A DNA stretch of 64,000 nucleotides from Purshia tridentata (Eukaryota > Streptophyta > Magnoliopsida > Rosales > Rosaceae), in assembly GCA_003254885.1 (NCBI GenBank), contig QANT01006381.1:1-64000 (forward strand). The letters are read 5' to 3'. The notes under the pieces were generated by a model. The model did no database searches, had not been told where the DNA came from, and worked only from the letters and a program-made list of their open reading frames with translations. This document shows positions 50,751 to 62,192 of the stretch, in pieces. Both the position numbers and the translations under genes were made by a program. Numbering within the stretch: the stretch's first letter is position 1; every line of letters starts with the position of its first letter.

Positions 50751-51300
50751 AACTAAAATGAATAAAAATGGTATTTCTGAAATTAAAAAAATACAAATAA
50801 AATTTTATTAAAATTAAAAACAAATAAAAAAGGTATAATTGAAATTCTAAAAAAGAAAAGTTAATTTTAAATGGTTATAGGTTGACTAGGGGTTTTGAAA
50901 ATGTTAAAGTGTATAATTGGAGATTTTGGGAGAGTTTAATTTTGTGTGGAGATTATGAGAAAATCAATCTTTTACTAGGGGGTTTATAAAGATTTTCATT
51001 AATAAGAATAAAAAAGTAGAACCGGCCCAAAAGGGTATAATTGGAATATAATAAATATTAAAAGCCGGCTGACTTTGAAAAAGGGGGTTTTAAGAGAGTT
51101 TAAATGAAAACCAAGAAATTTTGGGATAATTTAATATAAGGTGGAGATTAGTAATATTGTAGCTCTAATTAGGGGATTATGGAGCATTTACATTAAAAAT
51201 TAATGTCAGGCACTATTATGACGTTTTAAAATAAAATGGCATGGAATGCAACATAAAACTATATAAGTTGTTACTTATGAAAGTCAATAAAATAAAGCCC

Positions 51301-51495
51301 CAACAGAGACCACCAGACCAAATTGAGACCCAAAAATAAGATGGGCCAGAGTTTGGAGGTGACTCTAAGGGCCCCTACAAGACACGNAGCAGGGTCTGCA
51401 GCAGTCCACAACAGAGACCACCAGACCAAATTGAGACCCAAAAATAAGATGGGCCAGAGTTTGGAGGTGACTCTAAGGGCCCCTACAAGACACGT
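51301..51495. repeat. 88-bp direct repeat split by an ambiguous base
   Basis: CAACAGAGACCACCAGACCA to CCCCTACAAGACACG occurs at 51301-51386 and 51410-51495, nearly identical. Between them lie an N (51387) and AGCAGGGTCTGCAGCAGTCC, which is identical to coding sequence of COPT copy 1 (near 48847). The same block, diverged, occurs at about 47925-48010. The pattern suggests an assembly seam. Confidence 0.85.
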
Positions 51496-52820
51496 GACAA
51501 TGTGACATGTCTTTTTTAATTATTCTTTTCTTACTTGCAAACTATTCACATGTGACATGACATGTCTAAGTTCACAAGTTTTGAACAAATTAAGGATATA
51601 AACAAACCTCCTTTGTCGTTTAGTGAAATTAAGGAAATCTCCCAACCTTATCTTTAGGGATTTTCGTTCAAAATCTTCGAATATCTTTTGTTACCATCAT
51701 ATTTCTTACTACATGTAGCATATATATTAGAAGTGCAACTAATTTCAAAAATATGCCCAGCTCTAGCTCAAGTTGCATCAGAGTGGGTTGAAAAATAGTA
51801 GAACCTAATTAGGTTCAAATTGACAATGTAGTTTTTGCAATCAAACCAATGTAGTTTTGAATATAAATACAAAATCAACAGAGGAATCAAGGATTCAAAC
51901 TATTTAGGACTTTGAACCTCTTACCTTTAATACCAAAATTATGAATGGTTATTAGAATGAATCTTAAAATCAAAATCTTAAAATTAGTTATTGCCAAAAA
52001 GATTTGTGGAATATTTAAAAGGAAGAAGATAATTTTATGAAGAAATTAATCAAACTGAAGGTTGGCCTTTGGCCCATGATCCACGGACATATTGTGAATT
52101 AAATGATAATTTATAGAATAATGTTATTTTGCTCATCACAAAAAAGTGATGACACTCAAAATATCTTTCTTATAAGAAACGAATCTGTCTAAATAAGTTG
52201 AATTGATGAATGAATTGACTTGCTGTACCAGGCGAGGTTGGATGACTCTGAAAGCTCACTTCCCCCTTCACAGCCACACATAACAAAGAAATATTTTGTT
52301 GTGCAAATTCGTATACCATATTGCTACTTTTCAATTTTTTGAATTTAATAAGTTTTTTTCTTTTAAATTTGTAACCATCAGTTCTATTTGCACAACACAC
52401 CAAAATCTAGCGAAGATTTTTTTTAATTGGTACTAATACTATCTTTCATAATTTAAAACTTATATGTTTTAGCCATCATATTTATTGGTATGACATAAGA
52501 ATTCAAAAGCCCACGTAACAAATCCAGCTAAGATAATTAATACCCTTTTTTCATAATCTTTACCAAAAAAGAGAGAAGATCTCTTGAAAGCTTGTAACAG
52601 ATGGTCCAGAACTTCTGAAAAACTTAGTTTTTAATTTCTGCAGAACTAATATTGGGTACTTATTAATTTGATAATACCATCGATCTAAAATATATTCAAT
52701 TTCTACAAACAATTCATACCAATAATCTGAAAAAACAAAATACCAATTACCTGAAAGAAAAAACGGAATTATTAATCACAAAATCAAGAACCATAATGTC
52801 CCTACTTAATTCCATCAAAA

Positions 52821-53294
52821 TCAACAACTCATAGGAGGAAGATCAGAAGCTTTTTGATCAGTCTCTGGTGATTTCTTAAACACCCTACTCCCAAAAAGCA
52901 AGAACCCCAAACTATGCCCAGCCACAGCCACAAGAAACACACCCGCATTGAAAGACATCACGGCCAGCATGACCAGATAAGCCAACCCGACCCGAATTGC
53001 GTGCAGCAGGGTCTGCACCAGTCCGGCAGCCACGTGGTTCGACCCGGATTTGATGAACCGGGTGTAGGATAGCCCCTCAACGACGACAGAGAGGACGAAG
53101 ACGAAAAGCAGGGCCACGTAATACATTCGGGTATTGATGCCCGGCCATCTGGAGAAGAGAACCTCCGCGTTTGTGCCCCAGAAGAAGGTCATGTGCATCA
53201 TCATCTTACGGTGGTGCATGCCATTCATGGATGATGATGGTGATGATGCCATGCCTCCAGTACCCATGTCATGCATGTGACCATGGTCCATACC

Positions 53295-53300
<6 letters not shown>
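52821..53300 (-). CDS. COPT: Copper transporter (CTR/COPT family), copy 2
   Basis: A single exon of 159 residues, nearly identical to copy 1 over the membrane part. It keeps a fuller copper-binding N-terminus: MEGMDHGHMHDMGTGG and NGMHHRKMMMHMTFFWG, with Met and His clusters. TM2 carries MLAVM (MxxxM) and TM3 carries GHSLG (GxxxG). The 5' leader has a (CT)n run. Copies 1 and 2 start 4188 bp apart on the same strand within a duplicated block, so they arose by tandem duplication. Expected function is high-affinity Cu(I) uptake. Confidence 0.95.
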
Positions 53301-53326
<26 letters not shown>

Positions 53327-55182
53327 AAGATACAAATTTCTGGGTCACTTTGGAGTTGATGTGAACGAGGCTTGAGGCTTCTCTGCATTTACTTGTGTTA
53401 TTTATGCATTTACTTGTGTTATTTATGGTGGTTTAATGAATCTGATAGTACGTTGGGGCTCGTAATATGTACTACAAAAGATAAAATTGAATCAACTTAT
53501 TATTTTTTATCCGTGAAAGAGTACTGTTATTTGTACTATTTCAATGATCATTTCTACTAAATAACATAATATAATTTTTTTTTCTTTTTATGAACAATGA
53601 CGCAAATGTTAAAAAGTAAAAATACATGTATCATGAATCATTTTTGCCCAAAAAAAAAAGTTTCATGAATAATTACATTATTAAACACAACACTCACAAT
53701 GGATCCACATAAGATCGTAAAAACCTTTGAGAACTTGATAAAAACAACTCATTTTATATAATAATGTGCTAACAAATTTTGATATATGAAAAGACTGAAT
53801 TAATTATCCAAATTAAAAGTTTAAAATAAAATTTTTTAATATTATAGTCAAATTGATTGAATGTATATCAAATAGTGCTCATGACATTAATAAGTCCTTT
53901 TAGGTCCCAAACTGTTTTTGCAAAAGATGTGAACTTGACATGATCTCTAACAAGACCAATCACCGTGACGGTGTGATGATGTTACGACACGTCGACACCT
54001 CAAATTAAAAGCTACGGTCGATAACGATATAGACAACATAAACATATTTTTGGGGTTCAAATAAATCAATGCGTCTCAATCACTTATTCGGTACACAAGG
54101 GCATATATGTCAAATTGTAGGTAAATTTGAGTATCGTGGAAGTATTCTTCTGTAAATAAATTTTGGAACCCTAAATTGGATTGTGAATCGTGTCAAGCAT
54201 TGTGCATGTCGCTACATGCAAGGCAATGCCAAACACAAGCAAATGTTTGCTCTCTTTTCGTTTTGACCAGTCCAGCTGGGTTTGATAAATGATAGTACAA
54301 ATTATAGACGGCCAAAGATAGAAATAGACGGATATACAGTAGTACATAGCATATTGGAATAATAGTACATTTATACATGGGACATGAGAAAAAGTTGACA
54401 AAGCTAATCTACAAAGATTTACATAAACTTAAAAAGAGTTAAAAGTTAAATTGTAGCTAGATGAGTGAGTTTTATTAGTTTCTATTAAAGTCCAATGCAA
54501 TAGGCCTATTTCAGGCATACTAGTGATTTTGTTTTTAATTAATCAGTCGACACTTTTCAATAATAGTTGATTACATGGTGTGTGAGATTGATTTTAATTA
54601 AAAGTTTTTCTTTTTTGAGAAAAAAATGGGTAGTTTTTACGTCTTGAATTATATGAATATATATGTCAATTATTTTATTGGGTAATACCCCCTCATAGCT
54701 TCTAAAGTCTTCTAATATTATTATTGCAAGCTATACAGCGTATACGAAGGGTTATTGCCCATTAAATTATTTTTTTTGTTCAAAAGGTTGAGAAAAATAG
54801 TATATGAGTATCACGGCCAAATACTTAAAAATAACATATAATGGTATTAATAATAGTCGTATTCTTAGGCTTAAATGCATTGGTGAATATATTGTAGAAA
54901 AAGTTAATTAATTATCAAACTTACAAACAAAATGGAGGAGACAAAAAAACTACCACAATTCACAAACACAAATTATCATATATTTGCAACAAGCAGCTTT
55001 CCATATATTTCTTTACGAGCGGAGTAGAGAAAAGAACATATTTACAAGCCAGGATTGGACTTGTAATCGTAGACATATCTACAGGGATAAATATCATTAT
55101 GTTGATGGGCTTGGTTGTTTGGGCTACTCTCCCACCCTCTGATTGATTGACTTTGTTGGGCTTTCTTGGGCTCGTTTTGTGA
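53301..55182. other. Spacer between COPT copies 2 and 3
   Basis: The first kilobase (to about 54350) is the duplicate of 49113-50080; the rest is AT-rich. No gene recognised; short frames at 54171-54401 have no family features. Confidence 0.6.
53448..53536 (-). promoter_or_regulatory. GTAC cluster upstream of COPT copy 2
   Basis: GTAC at 53448, 53469, 53521 and 53533, 148-236 bp before the ATG, at positions homologous to the copy 1 cluster. Confidence 0.5.
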
Positions 55183-55581
55183 TTAGCAATTCAATGGAGG
55201 AAGATCATAATCAGTTGGATCCATATTGGGCACTATCTTGGTGGATCTCACAAAAACCCTAAGCCCAAAAACAAGGAATCCAAGAGAATATCCTGAGACT
55301 GCAGCAAGTAGAACACCGACGTTGCATGACATGACTGCTAGCATTACCAAATAAGCCAATCCCACTCTGGTGGCATACAGCAAGGTCTGTTTAAGCCCAT
55401 CAATGACACTATTATCTGCACTGGACTGGATTAATTTAGTGTGGGAAAGCCACTCCACCACCAAAGAGAGCAGAAACACAGAGACTAAGGCAAAGATGTA
55501 AGATATAAGGTTCTCACCTGGCCAACCTGAGAATATAATCTCTGTGCTGTTGCCCCTGAAAAATGTGAAATGGGTTTTCAT
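55183..55581 (-). CDS. COPT: Copper transporter (CTR/COPT family), copy 3, divergent
   Basis: A single exon of 132 residues. It starts MKTHFTFFRGNSTEIIFSGW, so the Met-rich N-terminal domain is nearly absent. The core is intact: three TM segments, MLAVMSCN (MxxxM) in TM2 and GYSLG (GxxxG) in TM3, ending DLPPLNC like the other copies. It is an older member of the cluster. Loss of the extracellular copper-collecting tail may alter affinity or place it on an internal membrane, as in COPT types with short N-termini; that is inference. Confidence 0.92.
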   Translation of the reverse strand: MKTHFTFFRGNSTEIIFSGWPGENLISYIFALVSVFLLSLVVEWLSHTKLIQSSADNSVIDGLKQTLLYATRVGLAYLVMLAVMSCNVGVLLAAVSGYSLGFLVFGLRVFVRSTKIVPNMDPTDYDLPPLNC

Positions 55582-55677
55582 GGTTGCTTTGCTGCATATT
55601 GGTCTCTCTGATTTTAAGTTTTCCCTTTAAAAATGAGAGATTACAAAGAAAGAGGCTGAGAGGGAAAGTGGGTTTTG

Positions 55678-55713
55678 GTACTAAAAGTTCATGTGTACTA
55701 CAACAAGTAGTAC
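55678..55713 (-). promoter_or_regulatory. GTAC cluster upstream of COPT copy 3
   Basis: Three GTAC cores within 36 bp (55678, 55695, 55710), 97-132 bp before the ATG. This sequence is not part of the recent duplication shared by copies 1 and 2. Confidence 0.5.
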
Positions 55714-57841
55714 TTTTGGGGTGTTTTAGTGCTAAATTCCATCAGTCCACTATCATAGACTAAGAAGCAAAGCATTCATTTGATCTAGTGTATAATATAT
55801 AGTCTCTCATTTATAAAAATAAGTGACTATGAGTTTTTTTAAAATGTTTATTGATCCAAAAAATAAAAAAATTCTTGGCCGTCGGGCCATGAGACACTGC
55901 TACTAGTGACAGATGGAATTTTGGATGTTTTTATGAGCATATATAATGCGCTTAGGATTGTTTATGTACTACATATTGTAGTACAAAATATACGATCACA
56001 GCTCCTTTTCCTTCTTCAACCCAAGAATTTAAGCACGTGTGCTAAAAAAAATTTGAATGGTCTTCTTCCTTATTCTAGCCTTAGGGATAAGAATATAATC
56101 ATCTACTTCTTATGTCTTAACTTTTAGTTTTAGCCGTATATTATAATTTTAATGATGTATAAGAAAAATGAAGAAATAAATTCATAATATGTATTTTAAG
56201 TGACGGATCACATTCAAAGTTTTATAACCCTTAAATTTTTCATCAAAAAACAACCTTGAAATTTGCCATATACTACTAAAAAAAAGAGAATTCAGAGCAC
56301 TGGTGTATGTTTTCCAAAGTAATGAATATCAAGAGTAAATAAAGTTTTGTGTGCGTGCCATAATATTGCGGAAAAGATATAATTTTACCAGTAGATCTTT
56401 ACTACATGTTAACATTAACATTAGAGAGTAGGTGAGTAGTTGAATTATCACCTATTTAAAACATGAAATATTTTATCTTTTGTTTATGAGGTTAAGGGGT
56501 CCTCCATAAACCCTTCAATTTTCTGAAGACAATATCAGAGTCTGATGGAGTTGTGATTTGGGTCTGTCGGCAGTGTTGGCGTTTTTCTATTTTCTTTTGG
56601 TGTTGCCGATTTGTTTGTTAGGGTTCCGAATAAGCGTGGATTGAAGTTCATCCAAAAATGGAAATTGGTTGTGCATTCGTAAATGGAAAGTAGTTCAAAT
56701 ATAAATGCTAGATGCCAAAGCTTGCTCCACTTGATCTGCCGATAAGTGTACAACACATTGTTGGCCCCCTTCAGCTAATAGAGCTTTGAATGCTCCATTC
56801 AGTCCCTCTTTACAGTAAATGTATAGATGGGGACTTTTACCCAGTCAATGTTTGGTCATGCTGAACGAGTGTTATTTTATTCACCACAAAAAAATAACAT
56901 CACCATCATACTTAAATATTAAATGTTAAATGGACGTCACACACACATGTGTAGTGTAGCCGTAGAATTTGATGGAAGATGTTGAATGGTCATGGACTCA
57001 TGTGCGAGGTGTGGAACTGTGACAGCCAGTGCCAACACAATATCCATTTTGAGATTGCTTTTTTTTTTTTTGGGAAACTAGAAAAGCCTGACACTTGCAC
57101 GGTTGCACCACCGACTTGTCATTAGCTAAATAAAGAAAGAACATCTTTTAAGAGTCACATTTTATTAAATTAAATAGGATCGTCTTATCATTTCTATTGA
57201 CAATTATAATTATGATTATGATTATGAGTGCTATTTACTCACCACAAAAAAAAGTTGGTAGAACATCACCATCATGCTAAGTGGTGATAATATATGTCAA
57301 TTATCTAACATGCATCTTATCTTATTTTTAGGGTCTGTATTGAAAAAGTTATAGTTAAACAAATGCTTATAAGAGAAATATTTTTGGATATAAGTATAAT
57401 ATTAGCACAGAAGACATATAAGCAGCATATAATGAGAATAACATTATTATGAAGCAAAAAAGAATCTGATAAATAGTGATCAATTCATTTCATAAGGAGG
57501 ATGAGAAGATCAGCCTTCATGCTTATCACTGAAGATGTACCCAAAAATGTTGAAAATCTGATAGTTCTATGAGGCTCATGCATGACGAACATAATAGACT
57601 ATAATAAGTCGGTTCTTCCTCATATATATTTTGAATTCTTTAAACACAAGAATCCAAAATTGTTCCAGAACTGCAACAGCCACATGATATCTACAAATTA
57701 AAAAAAGACTAATTTATTATTAATTTGGTTTACTGTTTACATAATATTAGTTACTTGGTATGATTAGTGCATGATTAAAGAAATATTGTATCTGACATAC
57801 TTTTATTAGCCCCAAGAAATTTCAAGGAGGTGGCCAAAGCA

Positions 57842-57849
57842 ATATATAA
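57842..57849 (+). promoter_or_regulatory. TATA box of the UGT gene
   Basis: ATATATAA at 57842-57849, 78 bp before ATG 57927. Confidence 0.65.
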
Positions 57850-57926
57850 ACAGTTTTCCATTAGCTGCAAGCATTTGTGGGTGTTGTGTGCCTCTTAAGA
57901 GAGCAGAGCAAGAGGGAGGGAGGAAG

Positions 57927-59470
57927 ATGGCAAAGGAAACACAGAGTGGTCACAGGTTGGTCTTAGTCCCATGTCCATACCAAGGCCACATAAACCCAAT
58001 GCTTCAGCTAGGTAGCTTCCTTCACACGCAGGGCTTTTCCATTACAATTGTTCACACTCATTTCAACTCTCCCAACCCTTCCAACCACCCTGAATTCACT
58101 TTCTTTCCAATACCAGATGGCTTGATTGCTCATGAAATCTCATCTGGAAATGTAATAGCCATTCTATTGGCTCTTAATGTCAATTGCAAAGCAAGTTTCC
58201 AACAATTCTTGAGTACTCAAGTGATGGAACAGGAACCGCAGAATAAAATCACATGCATCATCTATGATGAATTCATGTACTTCTCTGAAGCTGTGGCTAA
58301 TTCTCTAAACATTCCAAGCATCATATTACGCACCACCAGTGCTTCTAATTGGCTTGCTCGTGCTGCCATCCTACAACTTCATTCAAAAGGCTATGTTCCC
58401 TTCCCAGGTATGTGTCATATCTTTCTGAATACAATACAGTACACATGTGTGTCCTTCCTGAAAAAGCCATTGTAATAATCTTGTTAGTAAAAATGCAAAT
58501 CCAATGTGATGATATTTCTGTCTGCCGTAATGAAAGATTTTTGGTTTTCTTACTTATAAGTTATTATTTACTAAGATCACAACTCCGGCTTGCAGACTCT
58601 CTCTCACTGAACCCCGTGCCCGAATTTCATCCCCTCAGGTTGAAGGATCTGCCAATGTCCAACTTTGACACATTTGAAAGATATTTAAAAGTAGTAGTTA
58701 ATGCACATGCTGTTAGGACGTCCTCAGCGATCATTTGTAATACGACAGAATGCCTTGAACAATCATCACTAGCACAGATCCAGCAACAATGTCAAGTTCC
58801 AATCTTCTCCATAGGTCCTCTTCACAAGATTGCAACAGCAGCCTCTAGTAGTTTACTAGAAGAGGACACCAGCTGCATTGCGTGGCTTGACAAGCAATCG
58901 CATGACTCAGTTCTCTATGTAAGCTTGGGGAGTGTAGCATCCATTGGTGAGAAAGAGGTAGCTGAAATGGCTTGGGGATTAGCGAACAGCAAGCAACCTT
59001 TCTTGTGGGTGATCAGACCTGGCTTAATTTGTGGTTCAGACTGGAATGAGCTATTGCCTCAAGGTTTCATAGAAGCTATTGGAGAAAGAGGCTGCATTGT
59101 GAAATGGGCACCTCAGAAGGAAGTTTTGGCTCATGCAGCAGTGGGTGGGTTTTGGAGCCACTGTGGTTGGAATTCAACCCTGGAAAGTATATCTAAAGGG
59201 GTTCCAATGATATGCAAGCCGTGTTTTGGGGATCAAAAGGTGCATGCCAGGTATGTCAGCCAAGTATGGAGAATAGGCTTAGAATTGGAGAATGAGTTAG
59301 AGAGAGGAGAAATAGAGAAAGCTGTTGGAAAACTTATGGTAGATAATGACGGGAAGGGAATGAGGGTGAGGGCCAAGGATTTGAAGGAGAAAGTAGAAGT
59401 TTGTATGAAGAAGGGTGGCTCTTCCTACAATCTCTTGAATAAGCTTGTAGAGTTCATCATGTCATTCTAA
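57927..59470 (+). CDS. UDP-glycosyltransferase, UGT76-like
   Basis: Two exons, 57927-58407 and 58596-59470, encode 451 residues. ATG 57927 (MAKETQSGHRLVLV) is chosen because the frame upstream opens only at a GTG and GGAAGATGGCA is a good context. The catalytic His lies in CPYQGHINPM (about residue 21), with the partner Asp in CIIYDEF. The PSPG sugar-donor box begins [20 protein letters not shown] and ends with FGDQ; the final Gln favours UDP-glucose. Substrate unknown; UGT76 relatives glucosylate hormones, N-hydroxy compounds and terpenoids. The single phase-1 intron sits after VPFP, as usual for this group. Confidence 0.93.
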
Positions 59471-59654
59471 TCTGCAAAACAGTGGTTTTTTCACAACTAC
59501 GTCCTTCGCCAAAAATTGATAGATGAGGCTTTCTGAATCTTGATGTACACAATTCTTTGTAGTCCATCACTCAGCCTATAAATAAAATTTATCATGCCAA
59601 TGCATTACAATTTAAAGTGGTTGAAGCAACGTAGATCATGCTGATTCAACAAAC

Positions 59655-60599
59655 ACAAAAAATCATTGATCAAAACTTGTATAATGGCTGATTCCATGCC
59701 CATTCCAAGGGCACATAACTCCAATGCTTCAACTAGGCAGTAGGCACCATCCTTCACTCCAAGGGATTTTATATCACAATTGCTCACACCCAGTTCAACT
59801 CTCCCAATCAATTGAACTACCCTGATTTGAACTTCTTAGCTATGCCTGATGGCTTAAATGAGAAAAATGTTTCGTCCAACAAGTTTATAGCTGTGATATT
59901 AGGTTTTAATGCCAACTTAAAGCCCCACTCCGGGAGTCTTTGGCTCGGATGATGGAGAAAGAGGATCAAGACGATAAGATTGCACGCATCATCTATGATG
60001 AATACCAGCTTCCATTGTTTCCTATCGGCCCTTTGCACAAAACTGTTCCAGCCACCTCCATCAGCTTATTGAAAGCGGATCATGGCTGGACAAGCAAGCG
60101 AACAACTCTGTTATCTACATAAGCCTGGGAAGCATAGCTTTCGTGAACAGTAAGGACCTAGTTGAGATGGCATGGGGCATTGCCTACAGCGAGCAGCCTT
60201 TCTTGTGGGTGGTTCGAACCGACTCCATATTGCCAGAAGGGCACCCCAAAAGCAAGTCTTGGCACACAGTGCAGTGGGAGGGTTTTGGAGCCATTGCGGC
60301 TGGAATTCAACCATTGAGAGTGTGTCAGAAGGAGTTCCAATGATATGCCAACCATATTTTGGGGATCAGAGAGTGAACGCAAGGTACTTAAGCCAAGCAT
60401 GGGAGAGGGCCAGAATGGGAATATGACATGAACAGAGGAGCAATAAAGGGAGCTATAAGAATGCTTATGCTTGGTAAAGAAGGGATGTGATAAGGCAGAG
60501 GGCAAAAGATTTGAAGGAGAAAATTGAACTTTCTATGAAGCAAGGTGGTTCTTCCTACAATTCCTTGAATGAATTGGTAGACCATATTTTGTCATTCTA
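59655..60599 (+). pseudogene. Decayed UGT76-like pseudogene
   Basis: Parallel to the intact gene: a degraded start (CATGCCCATTCCAAGGGCACATAACT corresponds to PCPYQGHIN), DGLNEKN, YDEYQL, then a well-kept PSPG box ([20 protein letters not shown] through PYFGDQ). Several frameshifts, stops and a large deletion (about residues 110-260 of the intact protein) break it. The 3' end ([21 protein letters not shown]) still reads. It is a tandem duplicate of the UGT at 57927. Confidence 0.9.
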
Positions 60600-60830
60600 A
60601 GATGGTATCAGACTACCAGTTGCTCTATGTAAAAGAACAATCAGTTATTGCAAGTTTCATCATTTTCATTTCTAAAGTTTTGTACCATACAGATTAATGC
60701 TTGAAGACAACACTCAGTTTCATACTACATAGCACATTAAGTTCAGCTAAGCCTTACATACTCACACACCTAAATACACATACAAGATATAAAACGATAG
60801 TACCCATATTATTTTAGCCAAAAGTGGACT

Positions 60831-61256
60831 TCAATCTTCGCCAGAAATCTCAATGGCTCTGATATTGGGTCTGGTGGCCCCCTCCTTAGGAACAGTGACA
60901 GTGAGAACCCCATTGCTCATTAACGCCTTAAGCTGCTCAATCTTGGCGTTGTCCGGGAGCTTAAACCTGGTCATGAAGCTACCGCTGTCTGTGCTAATCT
61001 GAAGAAATCGCTCGTCTTGAAGCTCAATCAGCACGTCCTCGTTCACGAACCCTGGAAGAGCTGCTTTTAGCACGTGGGCATTTGGGGTCTCTCTCCAATC
61101 GAGTCGGGAATTTACAGAGGAACCCAGATTGAATTCACGGAAAATGTTGGAGAGTGACGAAGGGAATGAGAAGTCCATGAATGGGTCCCACAGGTCCAGA
61201 GCCATGGGGTCGAAGAAGTCATTGCCTTGTCGCTCATTTATTGGGATGATCGACAT
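60831..61256 (-). CDS. Class I small heat-shock protein, shortened alpha-crystallin domain
   Basis: A single exon of 141 residues from ATG 61256 (MSIIPINERQ; the frame runs upstream to 61334, but MSIIP is the usual class I start). The N-terminal arm DFFDPMALDLWDPFMDF is class I. The alpha-crystallin domain has RLDWRETPNAHVLKAALPGF and ends FKLPDNAKIEQ and GVLTVTVPK. Between LQIS and FMTRFKLP only TDSGS is left, where class I proteins carry [20 protein letters not shown]: about 17 residues of the beta5-beta7 region, including the beta6 loop used for dimer exchange, are missing. Heat-shock elements lie upstream at 61394-61432. Either a specialised paralogue or one losing function. Confidence 0.9.
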   Translation of the reverse strand: MSIIPINERQGNDFFDPMALDLWDPFMDFSFPSSLSNIFREFNLGSSVNSRLDWRETPNAHVLKAALPGFVNEDVLIELQDERFLQISTDSGSFMTRFKLPDNAKIEQLKALMSNGVLTVTVPKEGATRPNIRAIEISGED

Positions 61257-62192
61257 CTTTCTTCGGTGGGTTTTACTTTCGGATGAGAAGCAAGAGATCA
61301 GAGCAAAAGTGGAGAGCAAGTAAGCAGCTTCCAAGTAGTTTGTGAAGTGAGCGAGGGAGAGTGGTTGCTGTCATCTAACACTAACACGTGGAAAGTTCTT
61401 CTAGATTCTGGCATGTTCTGGAAGTTGAATGGGCCTAATAAAGCGGTAGGCAACCAAGGGCCCAAGAATTGGGCCATTTGGGTCCGATTGTTTTCATTTT
61501 TCTTTCAAATATTTCTGTTTTATCCCTTTCATTAATTTTTTTTGCAGGTTTTTTATGAAATTAAAAAGTTTTAATTCAGTATCCCCAATAAAAAAGATTT
61601 GATGGTGGGACACCACCTCTTGCTAACTTTGAGAAAAATTCAAATATTTCTGTTTTATCCCTTTCATTAATTTGTATCCCCCAATAAAAAAGATTTGGTG
61701 GTGGGACACCACCTCTTGCTAACTTTGAGAAAAGTGGCAAATCATGCAAGTATGTCACTTCTTCATGCTAGCCTGTAACTCCCTTGATCTGCAGTCATCT
61801 GTGCTCATTATTTCTTGAACTAGCAGTCACGTTGAACCTGTTCAAATTCTAGGGATGCAGAGACATGAATTTTACTAACAATTTATGAAAAAGAATAAAT
61901 TGAAACTCAAAATACCACGAAAACACCAATATTAATTGATAAAATATCTATTCATTACAATAGATAATACTGGGTTCATTGCATTGAAAAGAAAGGATAA
62001 AAAACAGAGGTCATTACAGGATTCAGATATGAATCAAAGTGTTTGAACAGAAAATTAACAAACTTGAAAATGTGAAACCCACAATTTTACAAGACACAGA
62101 ATGACACAAACTCTCGCATGCAATTACAAATGCATGCAGTTATTGACGCTCTTATTCCTAAGTCACATGGCGATGAGTAGAGAATTCTCAAC
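61257..62192. other. Spacer between the first two sHSP genes
   Basis: It holds the promoter of the first sHSP and a roughly 95-bp imperfect tandem repeat (CAATAAAAAAGATTTG and GGTGGGACACCACCTCTTGC at about 61584-61640 and 61681-61735). The repeat carries GGTGGGACACCACC, a perfect-arm hairpin. No gene. Confidence 0.6.
61394..61432 (-). promoter_or_regulatory. Heat-shock elements of the sHSP at 60831
   Basis: Upstream on the minus strand, CTTCCAGAACATGCC and CAGAATCTAGAAG plus GAACTTTCC form overlapping TTCnnGAA/GAAnnTTC units, about 140-175 bp before the ATG. Confidence 0.6.

Larger units (their letters stand above)
49113..52820. other. Spacer between COPT copies 1 and 2
   Basis: It contains the upstream region of copy 1 (49113-50080, repeated behind copy 2 at 53301-54350), a foldback element (50150-50750), further AT-rich degenerate repeats to 51180, and the doubled block at 51300-51495 with an ambiguous base at 51387. 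No independent gene. Confidence 0.6.
55582..57926. other. Intergenic, AT-rich, with a repeated motif
   Basis: No gene seen. A motif of about 35 bp (TTCACCACAAAAAAA then ACATCACCATCAT) recurs in the same orientation at about 56879-56910 and 57239-57275, suggesting a degraded small element. Confidence 0.5.

Noticed and set aside
56535-56756. 73-codon minus-strand frame
   Set aside because: No family character and no promoter or splice context.
57888-57926. N-terminal extension of the UGT
   Set aside because: It begins with GTG; ATG 57927 has a good context and gives the usual UGT start.
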